This document shows, one piece after another, positions 8,359 through 17,182 of a stretch of 39,114 nucleotides of DNA. Both the position numbers and the translations under genes were made by a program. Positions within the stretch are counted from its first letter, which is position 1, and each line of letters opens with the position of its first letter. The stretch comes from Bacillota bacterium (GTDB lineage Bacteria; Bacillota; Sulfobacillia; Sulfobacillales; Sulfobacillaceae). Below the pieces are notes generated by a model. That model did not search any database and was not told the DNA's origin. It saw nothing but the letters and a program-made list of their open reading frames with translations. The stretch covers positions 1-39,114 of the forward strand of contig JAJZXX010000045.1 in assembly GCA_021806205.1 (NCBI GenBank), read 5' to 3'.

Positions 8359-9346
8359 CCTTCTCCCCCCGCGAAATAATAATTTCGCCCGCGTCCTCTA
8401 GCTGGCGAATGATGCTGACGATCTCACGCTGCGCTTGCTCCACGTCGCGAATGCGCACCGGGCCCAACACGTCCATATCGTCGCGCAAAAGTTCGGCCGC
8501 CTTTTGAGATAAGTTCTTCATGAGTCGTTCCGCGACATCGGAGGCCGCCCCCTTCATGGCCAATGCCAACGTCTTGTTATCGACCCGCCTGAGTACTTTT
8601 TGAATAGCACGATCATCGAGCTGAACAATATTTTCAAAAACAAACATCCGGTTGCGAATATTTTCCGCTAGCTCCGGATTTTGCTCGTCCAACGCCGACA
8701 TGATCTGCCGTTCGGCTGCCCGTTCGGTGTTGTTTAAGATGGGAACGATAACATTCAGTCCCCCGGTACCGCCACTCGATTCATCGGCCGCCAAGTCAGA
8801 CAACTTTTGTTCAATCAAGCCCTCAATTTCCTTTATCACTTCCGGTGCCGGACGTCCCATCAACGCAATGCGCCGGGCCACCTCGGTCTGTAAGTCAGAA
8901 GGCAGCGCAGACAAGACAGCAGCAGACTGGGCCGGTTCCGTATACGACAAGATCACAGCAATCGTTTGCGGATGCTCGTCTTGCACTAACACGCTGATTT
9001 GTGAGGCATCCGCCTTGCGTAAGATCTCAAAGGGACGCTTTTGCAAGAAGTTGCGCAGACGATGCATAATCTCTCCGGCCCGCTGATCATCGAAGGCACG
9101 TTCTAACATTTCTTTGGCCAGATCGGCACCGCCTTCCGCAATTTGCCGATCCGCCTGGGAAAGATGATAGAACTCGTTAAGAACCTCCTCCTGTAATGCA
9201 GGCTCAACGCGCTTTAACTTCGCGATTTCGACGGTAATCGCCTCGACCTCAGACCGCCCCATATAACGGAGAATCCCAGCAGCTTCTTCCGCCCCCATAC
9301 TCAACAACAAAACCGCCGCCTTACGGGCTCCCCCCACCTTTTCCAT
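8342..9346 (-). CDS. fliG: Flagellar motor switch protein FliG
   Basis: Rotor protein that binds FliF, FliM and MotA and converts stator work into torque. The N-terminal segment KAAVLLLSMG, the EHPQTIA motif (124-130), and the C-terminal FVFENIVQLDDRAIQKVLRR region with charged torque-helix residues are all present. Length is 334, typical. The ATG follows the fliF stop directly (TAAATG). Identity is certain. Confidence 0.97.
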   Translation of the reverse strand: MEKVGGARKAAVLLLSMGAEEAAGILRYMGRSEVEAITVEIAKLKRVEPALQEEVLNEFYHLSQADRQIAEGGADLAKEMLERAFDDQRAGEIMHRLRNFLQKRPFEILRKADASQISVLVQDEHPQTIAVILSYTEPAQSAAVLSALPSDLQTEVARRIALMGRPAPEVIKEIEGLIEQKLSDLAADESSGGTGGLNVIVPILNNTERAAERQIMSALDEQNPELAENIRNRMFVFENIVQLDDRAIQKVLRRVDNKTLALAMKGAASDVAERLMKNLSQKAAELLRDDMDVLGPVRIRDVEQAQREIVSIIRQLEDAGEIIISRGEKDDFIL

Positions 9347-10927
9347 TTAGGAGTTTTCCTCGTCCATCCACGCCTTCAACAGCCGCGCCGCCGTTTCCGG
9401 GTCGTTTTTGGCCATATCATCCAGCCGTTGCCGGGCCGCATCGGATATGGTCGGTTCTTTGGCCGCTCTCATCTCGTTGAGAAGATCGGCCACGGACATC
9501 GGCTCTTGAAAATCCACACCGGCCCCCACCGCCGTAGGCAAGGTAACCGATTGCGGAACTTCAGCCGCCTTGGGCCGGTTTTTGATAGTCCGGCGAATCA
9601 TGAGGAAGAGAACTATTAAAACCACCAAGGCCACCAAGGCCGCTACACCTTGACGAATGGTCTGGGACCTTTGGGACTTTTGCATGCTGGCCAGCGCTTG
9701 ATTGACCGCCGTGCGATTAAACGGCATGCCTACCACACTCAGTTGATCCCCGGCCTTAAAATTCACGCCAGCCGCATTGGCCACCATACTTTTCAGCGAT
9801 TTAGCTTCGGCGGCCGTAATCTTCTTATTCACCACCACCGCCACCGTCAGCCGTTGGACTTGTCCGGCTGGCACGGTTTGAACGGTCTTGGTGCTATTCA
9901 CATCATACCTAGTAATGGTAGTCTTACTCGTGGCGGTATTGGTGCCGCTAGCCGATGTCGTCGTGGTCACGCCAGGTGTATTACCCGCCGTGCCAACCGG
10001 TGTGGATGGGGGCTGAGAACCGCTGCTGGCGCTGGTTTGGACCTGTTGCTGAGCCAGGACGCCTTTCCCATATTGCGTGGAATGGACCGTGGAATGATTA
10101 AAATTCAAAATCGCACTGACCTGTACCACCGCGTTACCAGGCCCTAACACCTGAGTTAACATATTTTGGACATTACTGCGGATCGCCGAAGCCACAGAGT
10201 TTTCGGCGGCAAGCTCGGATTGCGACACCCCCGACACGCCTTGCGCTTGAGTATTGGACAACACGCCCGCCGAGAGGACGAGACCACTTTGGTCCACCAC
10301 CGACACGCCTTTCGGGGCCAGACCCGATACGGAATGGGCTACCAAGTTCATGACACCGCGGACCTGTCCTGCCGAAAGGCTGGACCCAGGGGTTAAGTCG
10401 ACAAACACCGAGGCACTGGCCTGGGCGGTAGTCTCCCCGAATAATCCAGGCGCGGGCTGGTTAATCAAGACGCGGCTCGATCGTACCCCGTTAATGCTAT
10501 TAATCGTGGATTCGAGTGTGGCTTCCAGGGTCGCTAACTGGGTCGCCTGAATTTGTTGATTGCTCTCACCGATGCTAAAGCTAAGAGAAGACGGCAGTCC
10601 GACATTTGAAGACGGAATGTTTTGATCCGCTAAGGTGACGCGATCTTGATTGACATCTTTTTTGGGCACTTCAATCGTACTGCCGCCATTGGCCAATTGA
10701 TAGGGTGTCTTTAACGTGTTAAGTTCGGCCGTAATCTGGCCTGCTGTTCTCGGGTTCAGATTGGTATAAAGGGGTTGCCAATTCGGGCTCGTCACAAAGG
10801 CCCATCCCGCAATGACGACGGCCAGCGTTAACGCCACTAGTCCACCCAATCGCAGCCGCTTGGAGGAAGACTGACCGCTCCACCATTGACGCAAGCGCGA
10901 CACCCATTGCTGAGTTTGCTCGTTCAC
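9347..10927 (-). CDS. fliF: Flagellar MS-ring protein FliF
   Basis: Builds the membrane-supramembrane ring on which the export gate and rotor assemble. Transmembrane helix 1 lies at about 27-46 and helix 2 at about 424-446. Between them is the YscJ/FliF ring-building domain (LYTNLNPRTAGQITAELNTL, SSRVLINQPAPGLF, ASVFVDL). The C-terminal 80 residues contain the FliG-binding segment (ADLLNEM... DPETAARLLKAWM). The periplasmic loop has a long Ser/Thr-rich insertion near 310-335. The start is GTG, 25 bases after fliE. Confidence 0.96.
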   Translation of the reverse strand: MNEQTQQWVSRLRQWWSGQSSSKRLRLGGLVALTLAVVIAGWAFVTSPNWQPLYTNLNPRTAGQITAELNTLKTPYQLANGGSTIEVPKKDVNQDRVTLADQNIPSSNVGLPSSLSFSIGESNQQIQATQLATLEATLESTINSINGVRSSRVLINQPAPGLFGETTAQASASVFVDLTPGSSLSAGQVRGVMNLVAHSVSGLAPKGVSVVDQSGLVLSAGVLSNTQAQGVSGVSQSELAAENSVASAIRSNVQNMLTQVLGPGNAVVQVSAILNFNHSTVHSTQYGKGVLAQQQVQTSASSGSQPPSTPVGTAGNTPGVTTTTSASGTNTATSKTTITRYDVNSTKTVQTVPAGQVQRLTVAVVVNKKITAAEAKSLKSMVANAAGVNFKAGDQLSVVGMPFNRTAVNQALASMQKSQRSQTIRQGVAALVALVVLIVLFLMIRRTIKNRPKAAEVPQSVTLPTAVGAGVDFQEPMSVADLLNEMRAAKEPTISDAARQRLDDMAKNDPETAARLLKAWMDEENS

Positions 10928-10952
10928 CCTGATCGCTTCCCCTTTGAGAACC

Positions 10953-11240
10953 TTATATCGGCATGTTCATAATGTTTTGATAGGCGGTGACGGCCTGGCT
11001 CTGCATGGCCGTAGCCACGTCGAGTTGAGATTGTGCTTGCGTCATGGCCACCATGGCCTGGGTGACACTGACATTTCCCACCATGGCCTGGCGTATGGTT
11101 GCATTAGCGTTCGTCTGACCTTGCTCCAGCCCTTGGATGGCTTGTCCGACCAGGGCGCCAAAGTTATTAGGAAGACTGGACTGGTTCGCCCCATGCGACA
11201 GTGTCACCGGTGGCAAGAGGGTGATCGGCAACGTACTCAT
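10953..11240 (-). CDS. fliE: Flagellar hook-basal body protein FliE
   Basis: Adaptor between the MS ring and rod. The 95-residue protein has the family C-terminus: MVGNVSVTQAMVAMTQAQSQ followed by LDVATAMQSQAVTAYQNIMN and MPI. It sits in the usual flgB-flgC-fliE order, with one base between the flgC stop and its ATG. Length and motif are normal. Confidence 0.95.
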   Translation of the reverse strand: MSTLPITLLPPVTLSHGANQSSLPNNFGALVGQAIQGLEQGQTNANATIRQAMVGNVSVTQAMVAMTQAQSQLDVATAMQSQAVTAYQNIMNMPI

Positions 11241-11241
11241 C

Positions 11242-11655
11242 TTACGACCCTATCGTCAAGGCCTTGACATCCATGGCCTTGGCGGAATTGAAGGCACTGA
11301 CATTAGCCTGATAGGCTTGAGACGCCTCGATCATGTCGACCATCTGGGTTTGCAGATTAACGTTGGGATAAAGCACGTTCCCTTGTGCGTTGGCCTTGGG
11401 ACTAGTGGGATCGTAAACCACGTTAAAGGGACTCTGGCTCTGGTAGATCCCGTTAATAATCACGCCCTGCCCAACCCCCTGGTTAGGTCCCGAGCTAGCA
11501 CTGGGAGCCGACTGAAACACTGCATATTCACTCCGATACGGGGTGTTCTGCGGTGTTACGGTCGTGTCGGCATTAGCTAGATTATTAGCAACCAAGGAGA
11601 GTCGCAGCGACTCCGCTACCAGTCCTGTAGAAGCAATATTGATCCCGTCGAACAT
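11242..11655 (-). CDS. flgC: Flagellar basal-body rod protein FlgC
   Basis: Proximal rod subunit. The N-terminus (INIASTGLVAESLRLSLVAN, then NLANADT) and the C-terminus (VNLQTQMVDMIEASQAYQAN, then VSAFNSAKAMDVKALTIG) are diagnostic of FlgC. Length is 137, normal. The start overlaps the flgB stop by one base (TAATG). Confidence 0.96.
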   Translation of the reverse strand: MFDGINIASTGLVAESLRLSLVANNLANADTTVTPQNTPYRSEYAVFQSAPSASSGPNQGVGQGVIINGIYQSQSPFNVVYDPTSPKANAQGNVLYPNVNLQTQMVDMIEASQAYQANVSAFNSAKAMDVKALTIGS

Positions 11656-12023
11656 TATTGAGCCTTCCCTTCCGTCACAATCTTGATCTCCGTGACCTGT
11701 TGGTTATAAGCTTGCACAGCCGTCTCATAAAGGAGCTGGGATTTCGCCAAACGAGCCATCTGGCCGGTCATGGATACACTATTGCCGTTGTTGGTCACCG
11801 ATCCAGGGGTTGTCACCACTGAACCCGTCACCTGCATTACGGCCGCAGGCCCTTGCCTTAACGCATTTTGAAGCTGATTTTGAAAAGACAGGTTTTGCGC
11901 CTTGAATCCCGGCGTGTCATAATTGGCCAAATCATTGGTAATGTAGAGTTCCTGCTGCCGACTCAAGTTCATGGTAGCGACAATCGTTGCATCAGTCGTG
12001 TTATTGAGCAATCCCATGCCCAC
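11655..12023 (-). CDS. flgB: Flagellar basal-body rod protein FlgB
   Basis: Proximal rod subunit. Rod domain residues NLSRQQELYITNDLANYDTP and GFKAQNLSF near the N-terminus, and a C-terminal helix (MARLAKSQLLYETAVQAYN), match FlgB. At 122 residues it is slightly short. The GTG start is seven bases after AGGAGGG; an ATG two codons on would be 13 away. Gap to motB is 17 bases. Confidence 0.93.
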   Translation of the reverse strand: MGMGLLNNTTDATIVATMNLSRQQELYITNDLANYDTPGFKAQNLSFQNQLQNALRQGPAAVMQVTGSVVTTPGSVTNNGNSVSMTGQMARLAKSQLLYETAVQAYNQQVTEIKIVTEGKAQ

Positions 12024-12040
12024 CCCGATCCCTCCTGACT

Positions 12041-12796
12041 TTATGGTCCGTTGCCAATCGCTACTTGAGCCACGCTATTGCGCAACACCAAAATATTCAC
12101 GCGCCGATTCTCGGAGCGGCCCACGGCGGTGCGATTAGTGGCCACTGGGTGATACCGGCCAAATCCCGATAAAGAGAGGCGCTGGGGATTTATATGGGGA
12201 ACCCGGCTTAACACATAGACCACATTGGCCGCCCGCATTGCCGACAACTGCCAATTGCTCGGATATAAGGCCGTGCGAATAGGCGTCGAATCGGTATAAC
12301 CGACCACTTCCACATCATTCGGCACCGACGCCAGCGCGCCTCCTACGCGATCGAGCAGTATCACCGCACCCGGCGACAGGCGCGCGGAGCCCGACGCAAA
12401 TAACGTGCTCGCGCTCAGACTGACTTCGACCCCACGGGCATTACTATGGACCGAAACCTCCTGAGTCAGGCCTACGCTACGAATGGCGGACTGGATCCGA
12501 TTCTGTAAGTGGCTCAACGACTGCAACTGTTGTTTTTGGGCTGCAAGCGTACTGATCCCGCTGTTTTGGGTAATAACCGAGGGACCAAGGCCTTGCCCTA
12601 CAATGCTTTTGGAATCAAACTGATTAGCCAAAGCCTGCGCCACCAAAGAAAACTTTATTTGCTGGGTCCGGTTAATGGCATAAAGGATAATGAAAAAAGC
12701 CAACAACAACGTGATCAGATCGGCATAGGTGATAAGCCACCGCATCATGCCTCCGCTTTCGCTGCCCATCCCTTCATGTTCCTCGTCGCCTATCAT
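12041..12796 (-). CDS. motB: Flagellar stator protein MotB
   Basis: Ion-channel and peptidoglycan-anchoring half of the stator. A single transmembrane helix at about 20-41 contains the channel aspartate D26 (WLITYADLITLLLAFFIILY). A linker follows, then an OmpA-like peptidoglycan-binding domain at about 140-240 (VVGYTDSTP, LSGFGRYHPVATN, GRSENRRV). The ATG overlaps the motA stop (ATGA). Which ion is used cannot be decided by eye, though protons would fit an acidophile. Confidence 0.95.
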   Translation of the reverse strand: MIGDEEHEGMGSESGGMMRWLITYADLITLLLAFFIILYAINRTQQIKFSLVAQALANQFDSKSIVGQGLGPSVITQNSGISTLAAQKQQLQSLSHLQNRIQSAIRSVGLTQEVSVHSNARGVEVSLSASTLFASGSARLSPGAVILLDRVGGALASVPNDVEVVGYTDSTPIRTALYPSNWQLSAMRAANVVYVLSRVPHINPQRLSLSGFGRYHPVATNRTAVGRSENRRVNILVLRNSVAQVAIGNGP

Positions 12797-13605
12797 GAGA
12801 CTTGAACCTCCCCATCCACGCCTAAGGACCCGTTACCCCCTCCGGGACCCCCCGAGGGTCGGATAAAGCTCATGAGTTTGTCCCTCAGCATGGAAGGTGC
12901 CATCCCCTGTTGTATAGACAGCAATCCTTCCAGGGCAATTTGCCGCATCAGCGTGCCATGCTTGGCCTTGTTTTTCAAATTGCTGGCCAATGGCAACCAC
13001 AAAAGGTTGGCGCTCGACACCCCATATAGCGTGGCAATAAATGCCAGACCGATTGCGGCGGCCAATGCGTTAGGATTCCCGGTCAATTCACCCAGGACGT
13101 GTACCAAACCCATAATGGTTCCCACAATGCCCATCGTAGGTGCGTAGCCGCCAGCTGCCTCAAAAATTGAGGCTCCCATGCGCTGTTGGCTCGATTGCGC
13201 ATAAATATCAGTTTCCAACATTTGGCGCATAAAAGTCGGATCAGCATTGTCAACAATTAACTGCAACCCTTTTTCCAAGAAGGGATCATTGGCCAATGCA
13301 ATTTCCGGTTCCAAGGCGAGCGGTTGCTGGCGTCTGGCAATATCGGTGTAGCGGACGAGCTGCTCGATTAACTGCACCGGGTCGAACGTTGATCGGGTGA
13401 GCCCCATACGAAACAGACTAGGTACCTGCCGTAAATCTTTCATCGAAAACGATACGGCGGTGGCTCCAATCGTACCGCCAAACACGATAAGCGCTGCCGT
13501 ACCTTGCAAGAGCGCCCCAGCCCGCCCGCCTTCCAAAACAAATCCACCGATTAAGGCTACCACGCCAAAAATAATTCCGCCAAAAGCACTAACATCCAGC
13601 CGCAT
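12793..13605 (-). CDS. motA: Flagellar stator protein MotA
   Basis: Channel-forming stator subunit that presses on FliG. Four membrane segments are visible: about 8-27, 33-52, 155-175 and 185-210. The conserved third and fourth segments read GGYAPTMGIVGTIMGLVHVL, then AIGLAFIATLYGVSSANLLW. The cytoplasmic loop at 60-150 carries the charged FliG-contact region. The C-terminal 25 residues are an added Gly-rich tail. It lies 12 bases after an unknown gene and directly before motB and flgB, which is an unusual place for a stator operon. Confidence 0.95.
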   Translation of the reverse strand: MRLDVSAFGGIIFGVVALIGGFVLEGGRAGALLQGTAALIVFGGTIGATAVSFSMKDLRQVPSLFRMGLTRSTFDPVQLIEQLVRYTDIARRQQPLALEPEIALANDPFLEKGLQLIVDNADPTFMRQMLETDIYAQSSQQRMGASIFEAAGGYAPTMGIVGTIMGLVHVLGELTGNPNALAAAIGLAFIATLYGVSSANLLWLPLASNLKNKAKHGTLMRQIALEGLLSIQQGMAPSMLRDKLMSFIRPSGGPGGGNGSLGVDGEVQVS

Positions 13606-13617
13606 ATCGGCTTCCCC

Positions 13618-14190
13618 CTACATCCAAATTCCTCGTTCTGCAAAGGGAATAGCACGGTACCGATTGGTGAGCCCGCCCGTAAATTGGTCAAACTCCTCCA
13701 GAGTGGCAAAACCCCGCCGCAGCATTTCTCGGCGCAACCGAATCGGATCGAGTTCGATGCCATTCAAATTATCCACTCCAATATAATTCCCCGGCGACAA
13801 CTGGATCTGAGGAACCCAAGTACTCTCGATTGCGAGATACTCTGCGCGAATATCAAACATTCGGCGGTTCCCTACTACCTCCCATACACCTGTCCAAGTG
13901 TGCGGCCCAAGAACCACATGGTACATGCTTTCGCGATTGCGCTCACGGTTTGGTTTCATGATGTGTTTGCAAAAGATGGGGCCACCCACCGTAGCATCCA
14001 CCTGGTATAGGACATGGGTCAAAATGAATTGCAACAATTCATCTCGAGTTGGTTTGATCGTTCCATTCGGGAAATAGCGGTCGGACTCACTCCGTCGGCC
14101 CCGACGTTTGCTCCTCGGGCGCGTAAAAATCGGAGAAGACATTTCTACCACTTGTCCGCCCTGGAAGAAAGCCAGCGATTTGCTCGACAT
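13618..14190 (-). CDS. Unknown protein at the head of the motA-flgB operon
   Basis: I do not recognise this 190-residue protein. It has no signal peptide or membrane segment. Residues 20-40 are very basic (RPRSKRRGRRSESDRYFP). The remainder looks globular, mixed alpha/beta, with many aromatic residues (VVLGPHTWTGVWEVVGNRRM, FDIRAEYLAIESTWVPQIQL). The chosen ATG has GGGGGGT six bases upstream. A longer frame from 14253 would add an unlikely Cys-rich leader with an adjacent, badly spaced site. It ends 12 bases before motA, so it is probably co-transcribed with the flagellar genes. Confidence 0.65.
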   Translation of the reverse strand: MSSKSLAFFQGGQVVEMSSPIFTRPRSKRRGRRSESDRYFPNGTIKPTRDELLQFILTHVLYQVDATVGGPIFCKHIMKPNRERNRESMYHVVLGPHTWTGVWEVVGNRRMFDIRAEYLAIESTWVPQIQLSPGNYIGVDNLNGIELDPIRLRREMLRRGFATLEEFDQFTGGLTNRYRAIPFAERGIWM

Positions 14191-14205
14191 GTTCAACCCC
14201 CCATG

Positions 14206-14224
14206 TCGGAATTTGTTGTTCCGA
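14206..14224 (-). promoter_or_regulatory. Inverted repeat ahead of the flagellar operon's first gene
   Basis: TCGGAA and TTCCGA are separated by seven bases, ending 15 bases before the ATG at 14190. It could be an operator or an RNA hairpin next to the ribosome binding site. I could not find a convincing sigma-28 or sigma-A promoter nearby. Confidence 0.25.
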
Positions 14225-14278
14225 TACTTCAGCTTTCGACAGCAGCATGCCATTTCCTGCTTTTGGATGAAGAAAATA

Positions 14279-15508
14279 CTAATTATTAAGTCCCCGGAAC
14301 TCCAGCCATTCCGCCAATCGACGTTCGTCCTCGGTCGGGTTGGCTAACTGCAGACAAAAATGTCGAATTTTGGAGGGTGCGATGACCGTACTCATGGCGC
14401 TGAAAACCTCTTCGACCGGCACCTCCCGCAAATGGGACAACACTTCCTGCCAGGCGGCTCGGTATCCCGGATATTCTTCAATCAGATTGAGTAGATGGGC
14501 CAGACCCGGTGCCTCCTGATGGGCGGCGATTTCCGCTCGGGCCAGCTTTAACCGGGCCGTATAAGATGCATACCCGGGAGGCAGATGCGGAACCGGTATT
14601 TCGCCAATCTCTAAACATCGAACCAATGCCGTCTGTGCTTCTTGAGGCCGCTTTAATTGCCATAGCGATTCCCCCGCCAAGGCCCAAAAGTCTGCCCGCT
14701 GGGGATATTGCTGCACCAAACGCTGAATGCCGGCCCACGCGCGCGCATGGTGACCTTCTTCCTGCCAGAGCAAGCTAGCCAGACCTTGGGCGATCAAACG
14801 GGTCTCGCCAGTGAGATTCTTGGGGATAATTTCGAGTCTGCGCCGGGATTCTTGATGGCGGTGCTCAGCCCAGGCTAAGACGGCTTGAGCCAGTTGTGCC
14901 TGCCAATGACGCGGGTTGGCTTCGGTTAGATGGTTTAGTGTGGCCTTCAACCGAGCCGTAGCCCATCCTGAGGAACCACGGTCCTCGTCGCGCAAAAGCC
15001 GGACGTCTAGCACGTCTAGTCCATATCCGAATTCAATCAAGCTGCCTAAGACCTCTGGCCAAATGCGGCCGACGAAGCGCACCTGGGATGTTGATGGCAA
15101 CAGCCTGACCGGATGCGCCAGGACTGGACCCCTATCGCTGGCCGCAATTATTAACCGGTATCCCATAGCCCTATCCGAAGACACGGCCGTTAATAACGTC
15201 GGCGCGTCTTCATCCCAAAGCACTTCATTGCCGAACACCAGCAGAACCCAGGGTGTGGTAATCTTTTCCATGACCCAGTTGCGTACCGTGGTAAAACTTC
15301 CACAAAATGGGACGCGGATCACGTCGCACCCCATCCCTGAAAAATCCTCGCAACTGTATTCCGACACCACGTCCGGAACGATGATCATAACCCGTTCTGT
15401 CACAGACCTCACCGATAGGACGGCTCGTTCGATCTCCGCCATGGAATAAGGCCAGGTATCCACAACGGCGGTAACTCTAGCGTGACGGCTCTGCATCGAA
15501 TAGGCCAC
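14279..15508 (-). CDS. Glycosyltransferase family 2-like protein with TPR repeats
   Basis: The architecture matches the bacterial GT2 plus TPR proteins. An N-terminal Rossmann-type domain (1-215) has a VRNWVMEKITTPWVLLVFGN segment where active members read ARN...W.L.LDADE, so the metal-binding DxD is missing. The later segment VRLLPSTSQVRFVGRIWPEV corresponds to the R.FRN...F.G.IHE region, with His replaced by Trp. Residues 215-400 are helical TPR-like repeats (HWQAQLAQAVLAWAEH, DFWALAGESLWQLKRPQEAQ). The GTG start has an AGGCAGG site. It lies 88 bases upstream of the flagellar operon on the same strand, which suggests a link to flagellar modification or regulation. With key residues missing it may be a non-catalytic binding protein. 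Confidence 0.65.
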   Translation of the reverse strand: MAYSMQSRHARVTAVVDTWPYSMAEIERAVLSVRSVTERVMIIVPDVVSEYSCEDFSGMGCDVIRVPFCGSFTTVRNWVMEKITTPWVLLVFGNEVLWDEDAPTLLTAVSSDRAMGYRLIIAASDRGPVLAHPVRLLPSTSQVRFVGRIWPEVLGSLIEFGYGLDVLDVRLLRDEDRGSSGWATARLKATLNHLTEANPRHWQAQLAQAVLAWAEHRHQESRRRLEIIPKNLTGETRLIAQGLASLLWQEEGHHARAWAGIQRLVQQYPQRADFWALAGESLWQLKRPQEAQTALVRCLEIGEIPVPHLPPGYASYTARLKLARAEIAAHQEAPGLAHLLNLIEEYPGYRAAWQEVLSHLREVPVEEVFSAMSTVIAPSKIRHFCLQLANPTEDERRLAEWLEFRGLNN

Positions 15509-15584
15509 GTTAACCTGCCTCTCGCATGACGTATCCCTAATCTACATTCCCGTCACAACGCCATTCCCCTTTTTTTAGAGGCCA

Positions 15585-15965
15585 CTAATGCCAAAACCGT
15601 TGGAGAATCTTGTCGCCCGCCCATCGCACTAACACTCGGGACACCCGCTCGCGAATCTTTGGAATCGTAAAAAGAATCCCCAATAATCCCGTTAACGGGC
15701 CTGGCGTCACCATAAACGCCATAGCCGTAATCAATATGGCTCCTTCTCCCAAGCGGTGCACCGGAAATCCTTCGCGACCCCACTCATCGCGTACTTGGTC
15801 AGACCACCCCCGAAAAGAGCGTCGGGCAAGCCATCCGCCCAATAATGACGAAGCGACCGTAAACACTAACGTCCATAGCCAGCCCAAAAAGTGGGCCATG
15901 ACAAAAATCAGGATAAGTTCCACCAAGGGAACCAATAGGAAGGCGAGGAATAGCCGCTTTAACAC
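15585..15965 (-). CDS. fxsA: FxsA family membrane protein
   Basis: A small inner-membrane protein of the FxsA family, whose E. coli member relieves phage exclusion by F plasmids when overexpressed; its normal role is unknown. The fold signature is visible: LAFLLVPLVELILIFVMAHF, then TVASSLLGGWLARR and VTPGPLTGLLGILFTIPKIR. The GTG at 15965 has GGAG nine bases upstream and gives a 126-residue protein. A longer frame to 16040 would overlap the transporter gene. It follows the MFS stop by 14 bases, so they are probably one transcript. Confidence 0.85.
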   Translation of the reverse strand: MLKRLFLAFLLVPLVELILIFVMAHFLGWLWTLVFTVASSLLGGWLARRSFRGWSDQVRDEWGREGFPVHRLGEGAILITAMAFMVTPGPLTGLLGILFTIPKIRERVSRVLVRWAGDKILQRFWH

Positions 15966-15979
15966 ATCGCTGTGCTCCT

Positions 15980-17164
15980 TTAGGGGGTCAGCGGAGGGGC
16001 TGGCGTGGGGCGGCCCGGAAGACCATTCCACAGCCACCACGCGATCATCGCGGTTAGAAACGTGGCAACCACCAACGGCGCAAAAGGCCAGTGTCGAAAC
16101 AGTAATCCCCCGGGCAAAGGTGCCAACGCAGCCGATAACTCCGTGACCAAATTAAAAAGTCCGTAGGACGTCCCGATTTCACCGGGTCGGGCAATCCGTC
16201 CGACGGCCACTCCTTGAAGGCCGCGAGATCCTTCCCCGCAACCCCGCATCAAACCCGAAAACACGCCCCAGCCAATACTTTGAGGAGCCCATAAGATCGC
16301 CGTCCACCCGACGACCACCAGGCCTAACCCGGCTCCTAAAGCACGGGGAATTCCGGTCTTTTCGCCAATTCTTCCCCAGAGCGGCCCCGTCAACGTCGCC
16401 ACCAATATAGCCACCGATCCTAAAAGGCCAATCACCTCAACCGACAAGTGTCCAACACTTTTCCAATAGGGTACCACAAATGGCCAGGCTATACCCTGGA
16501 TCGCCGCGAGTACGGCCGAGAAGATCATCCATTGAAAGAATCTGGGACGGCTTTTAGGCCGCCACTGTGTAGTTCGGTGAAAGGTTGCGCGGTCCGGCGG
16601 CGCGGGGCGCATGCGGAAAATGGCCAGGGAGGAGATGGCATAGACGATGCCAGCCACCACAAACACAAAGCGATACGAATAATGCGATGCGAGAAAGCCA
16701 CCTAATGCCGGGCCCAAAACCATGCCTGCTCCAAACACACTGATTACCACGTTATAGGCGGTCGCCAAATGCTCTTGGGGTGTTTGCGCCACCACGATAG
16801 CCTGCATCGCTGGCGTAGAAAACGCCGAACCAAAATAGAGGACAACGCCGGGGATCAACCATTGCCAGTGATGCACCGCGGCAAACATAAATGGCACAGG
16901 AATCGCGATCACCCAGCCCCAGATCAGCACAGTCCGACGGTCTACTCGATCCGACAGCCAACCACCCGGGAAAACCACAAATGCCGTAACGATCCCCGAT
17001 ACGGTGGTTAACAGTCCGACGATAACGGGACCGCCCCCCAGTTTTTCTATATAAAGAGGAAAAAAGAGGCCGTACAGCCCGAATCCAAACCCCCATAAAC
17101 CCTGGGCCAAGGTCATCCACCATAAGTCAGGCGTCATACCGAGCCGTTTTGTTAGCGAAACCAC
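15980..17164 (-). CDS. MFS transporter
   Basis: A 394-residue major facilitator with about 12 membrane segments in two halves and a cytoplasmic loop near 185-210. Motif A between segments 2 and 3 reads GGWLSDRVDRRTVL. A motif C-like GAGMVLGPALGGFLA lies in segment 5, typical of drug-proton antiporters. The substrate cannot be told. The GTG at 17164 has AGGAGG six bases upstream; the longer frame from 17182 would start before this site. Codon use is like its neighbours. Confidence 0.88.
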   Translation of the reverse strand: MVSLTKRLGMTPDLWWMTLAQGLWGFGFGLYGLFFPLYIEKLGGGPVIVGLLTTVSGIVTAFVVFPGGWLSDRVDRRTVLIWGWVIAIPVPFMFAAVHHWQWLIPGVVLYFGSAFSTPAMQAIVVAQTPQEHLATAYNVVISVFGAGMVLGPALGGFLASHYSYRFVFVVAGIVYAISSLAIFRMRPAPPDRATFHRTTQWRPKSRPRFFQWMIFSAVLAAIQGIAWPFVVPYWKSVGHLSVEVIGLLGSVAILVATLTGPLWGRIGEKTGIPRALGAGLGLVVVGWTAILWAPQSIGWGVFSGLMRGCGEGSRGLQGVAVGRIARPGEIGTSYGLFNLVTELSAALAPLPGGLLFRHWPFAPLVVATFLTAMIAWWLWNGLPGRPTPAPPLTP

Positions 17165-17182
17165 CACGCTCCTCCTGCCCAC

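Noticed and set aside
9650..10147. 165-codon plus-strand frame inside fliF
   Set aside because: It is antisense to a well-defined FliF, has no ribosome site and shows His/Arg-rich shadow composition.
13618..14253. Longer start for the unknown gene before motA
   Set aside because: The extra 21 residues include CCC and lack a properly spaced ribosome site, while the ATG at 14190 has one.
14916..15449. 177-codon plus-strand frame opposite the glycosyltransferase-like gene
   Set aside because: The minus strand shows family motifs and TPR repeats; this frame shows none.
15610..16146. 178-codon plus-strand frame opposite the FxsA-like gene and the end of the MFS gene
   Set aside because: It is antisense to two recognised membrane protein genes and has shadow composition.
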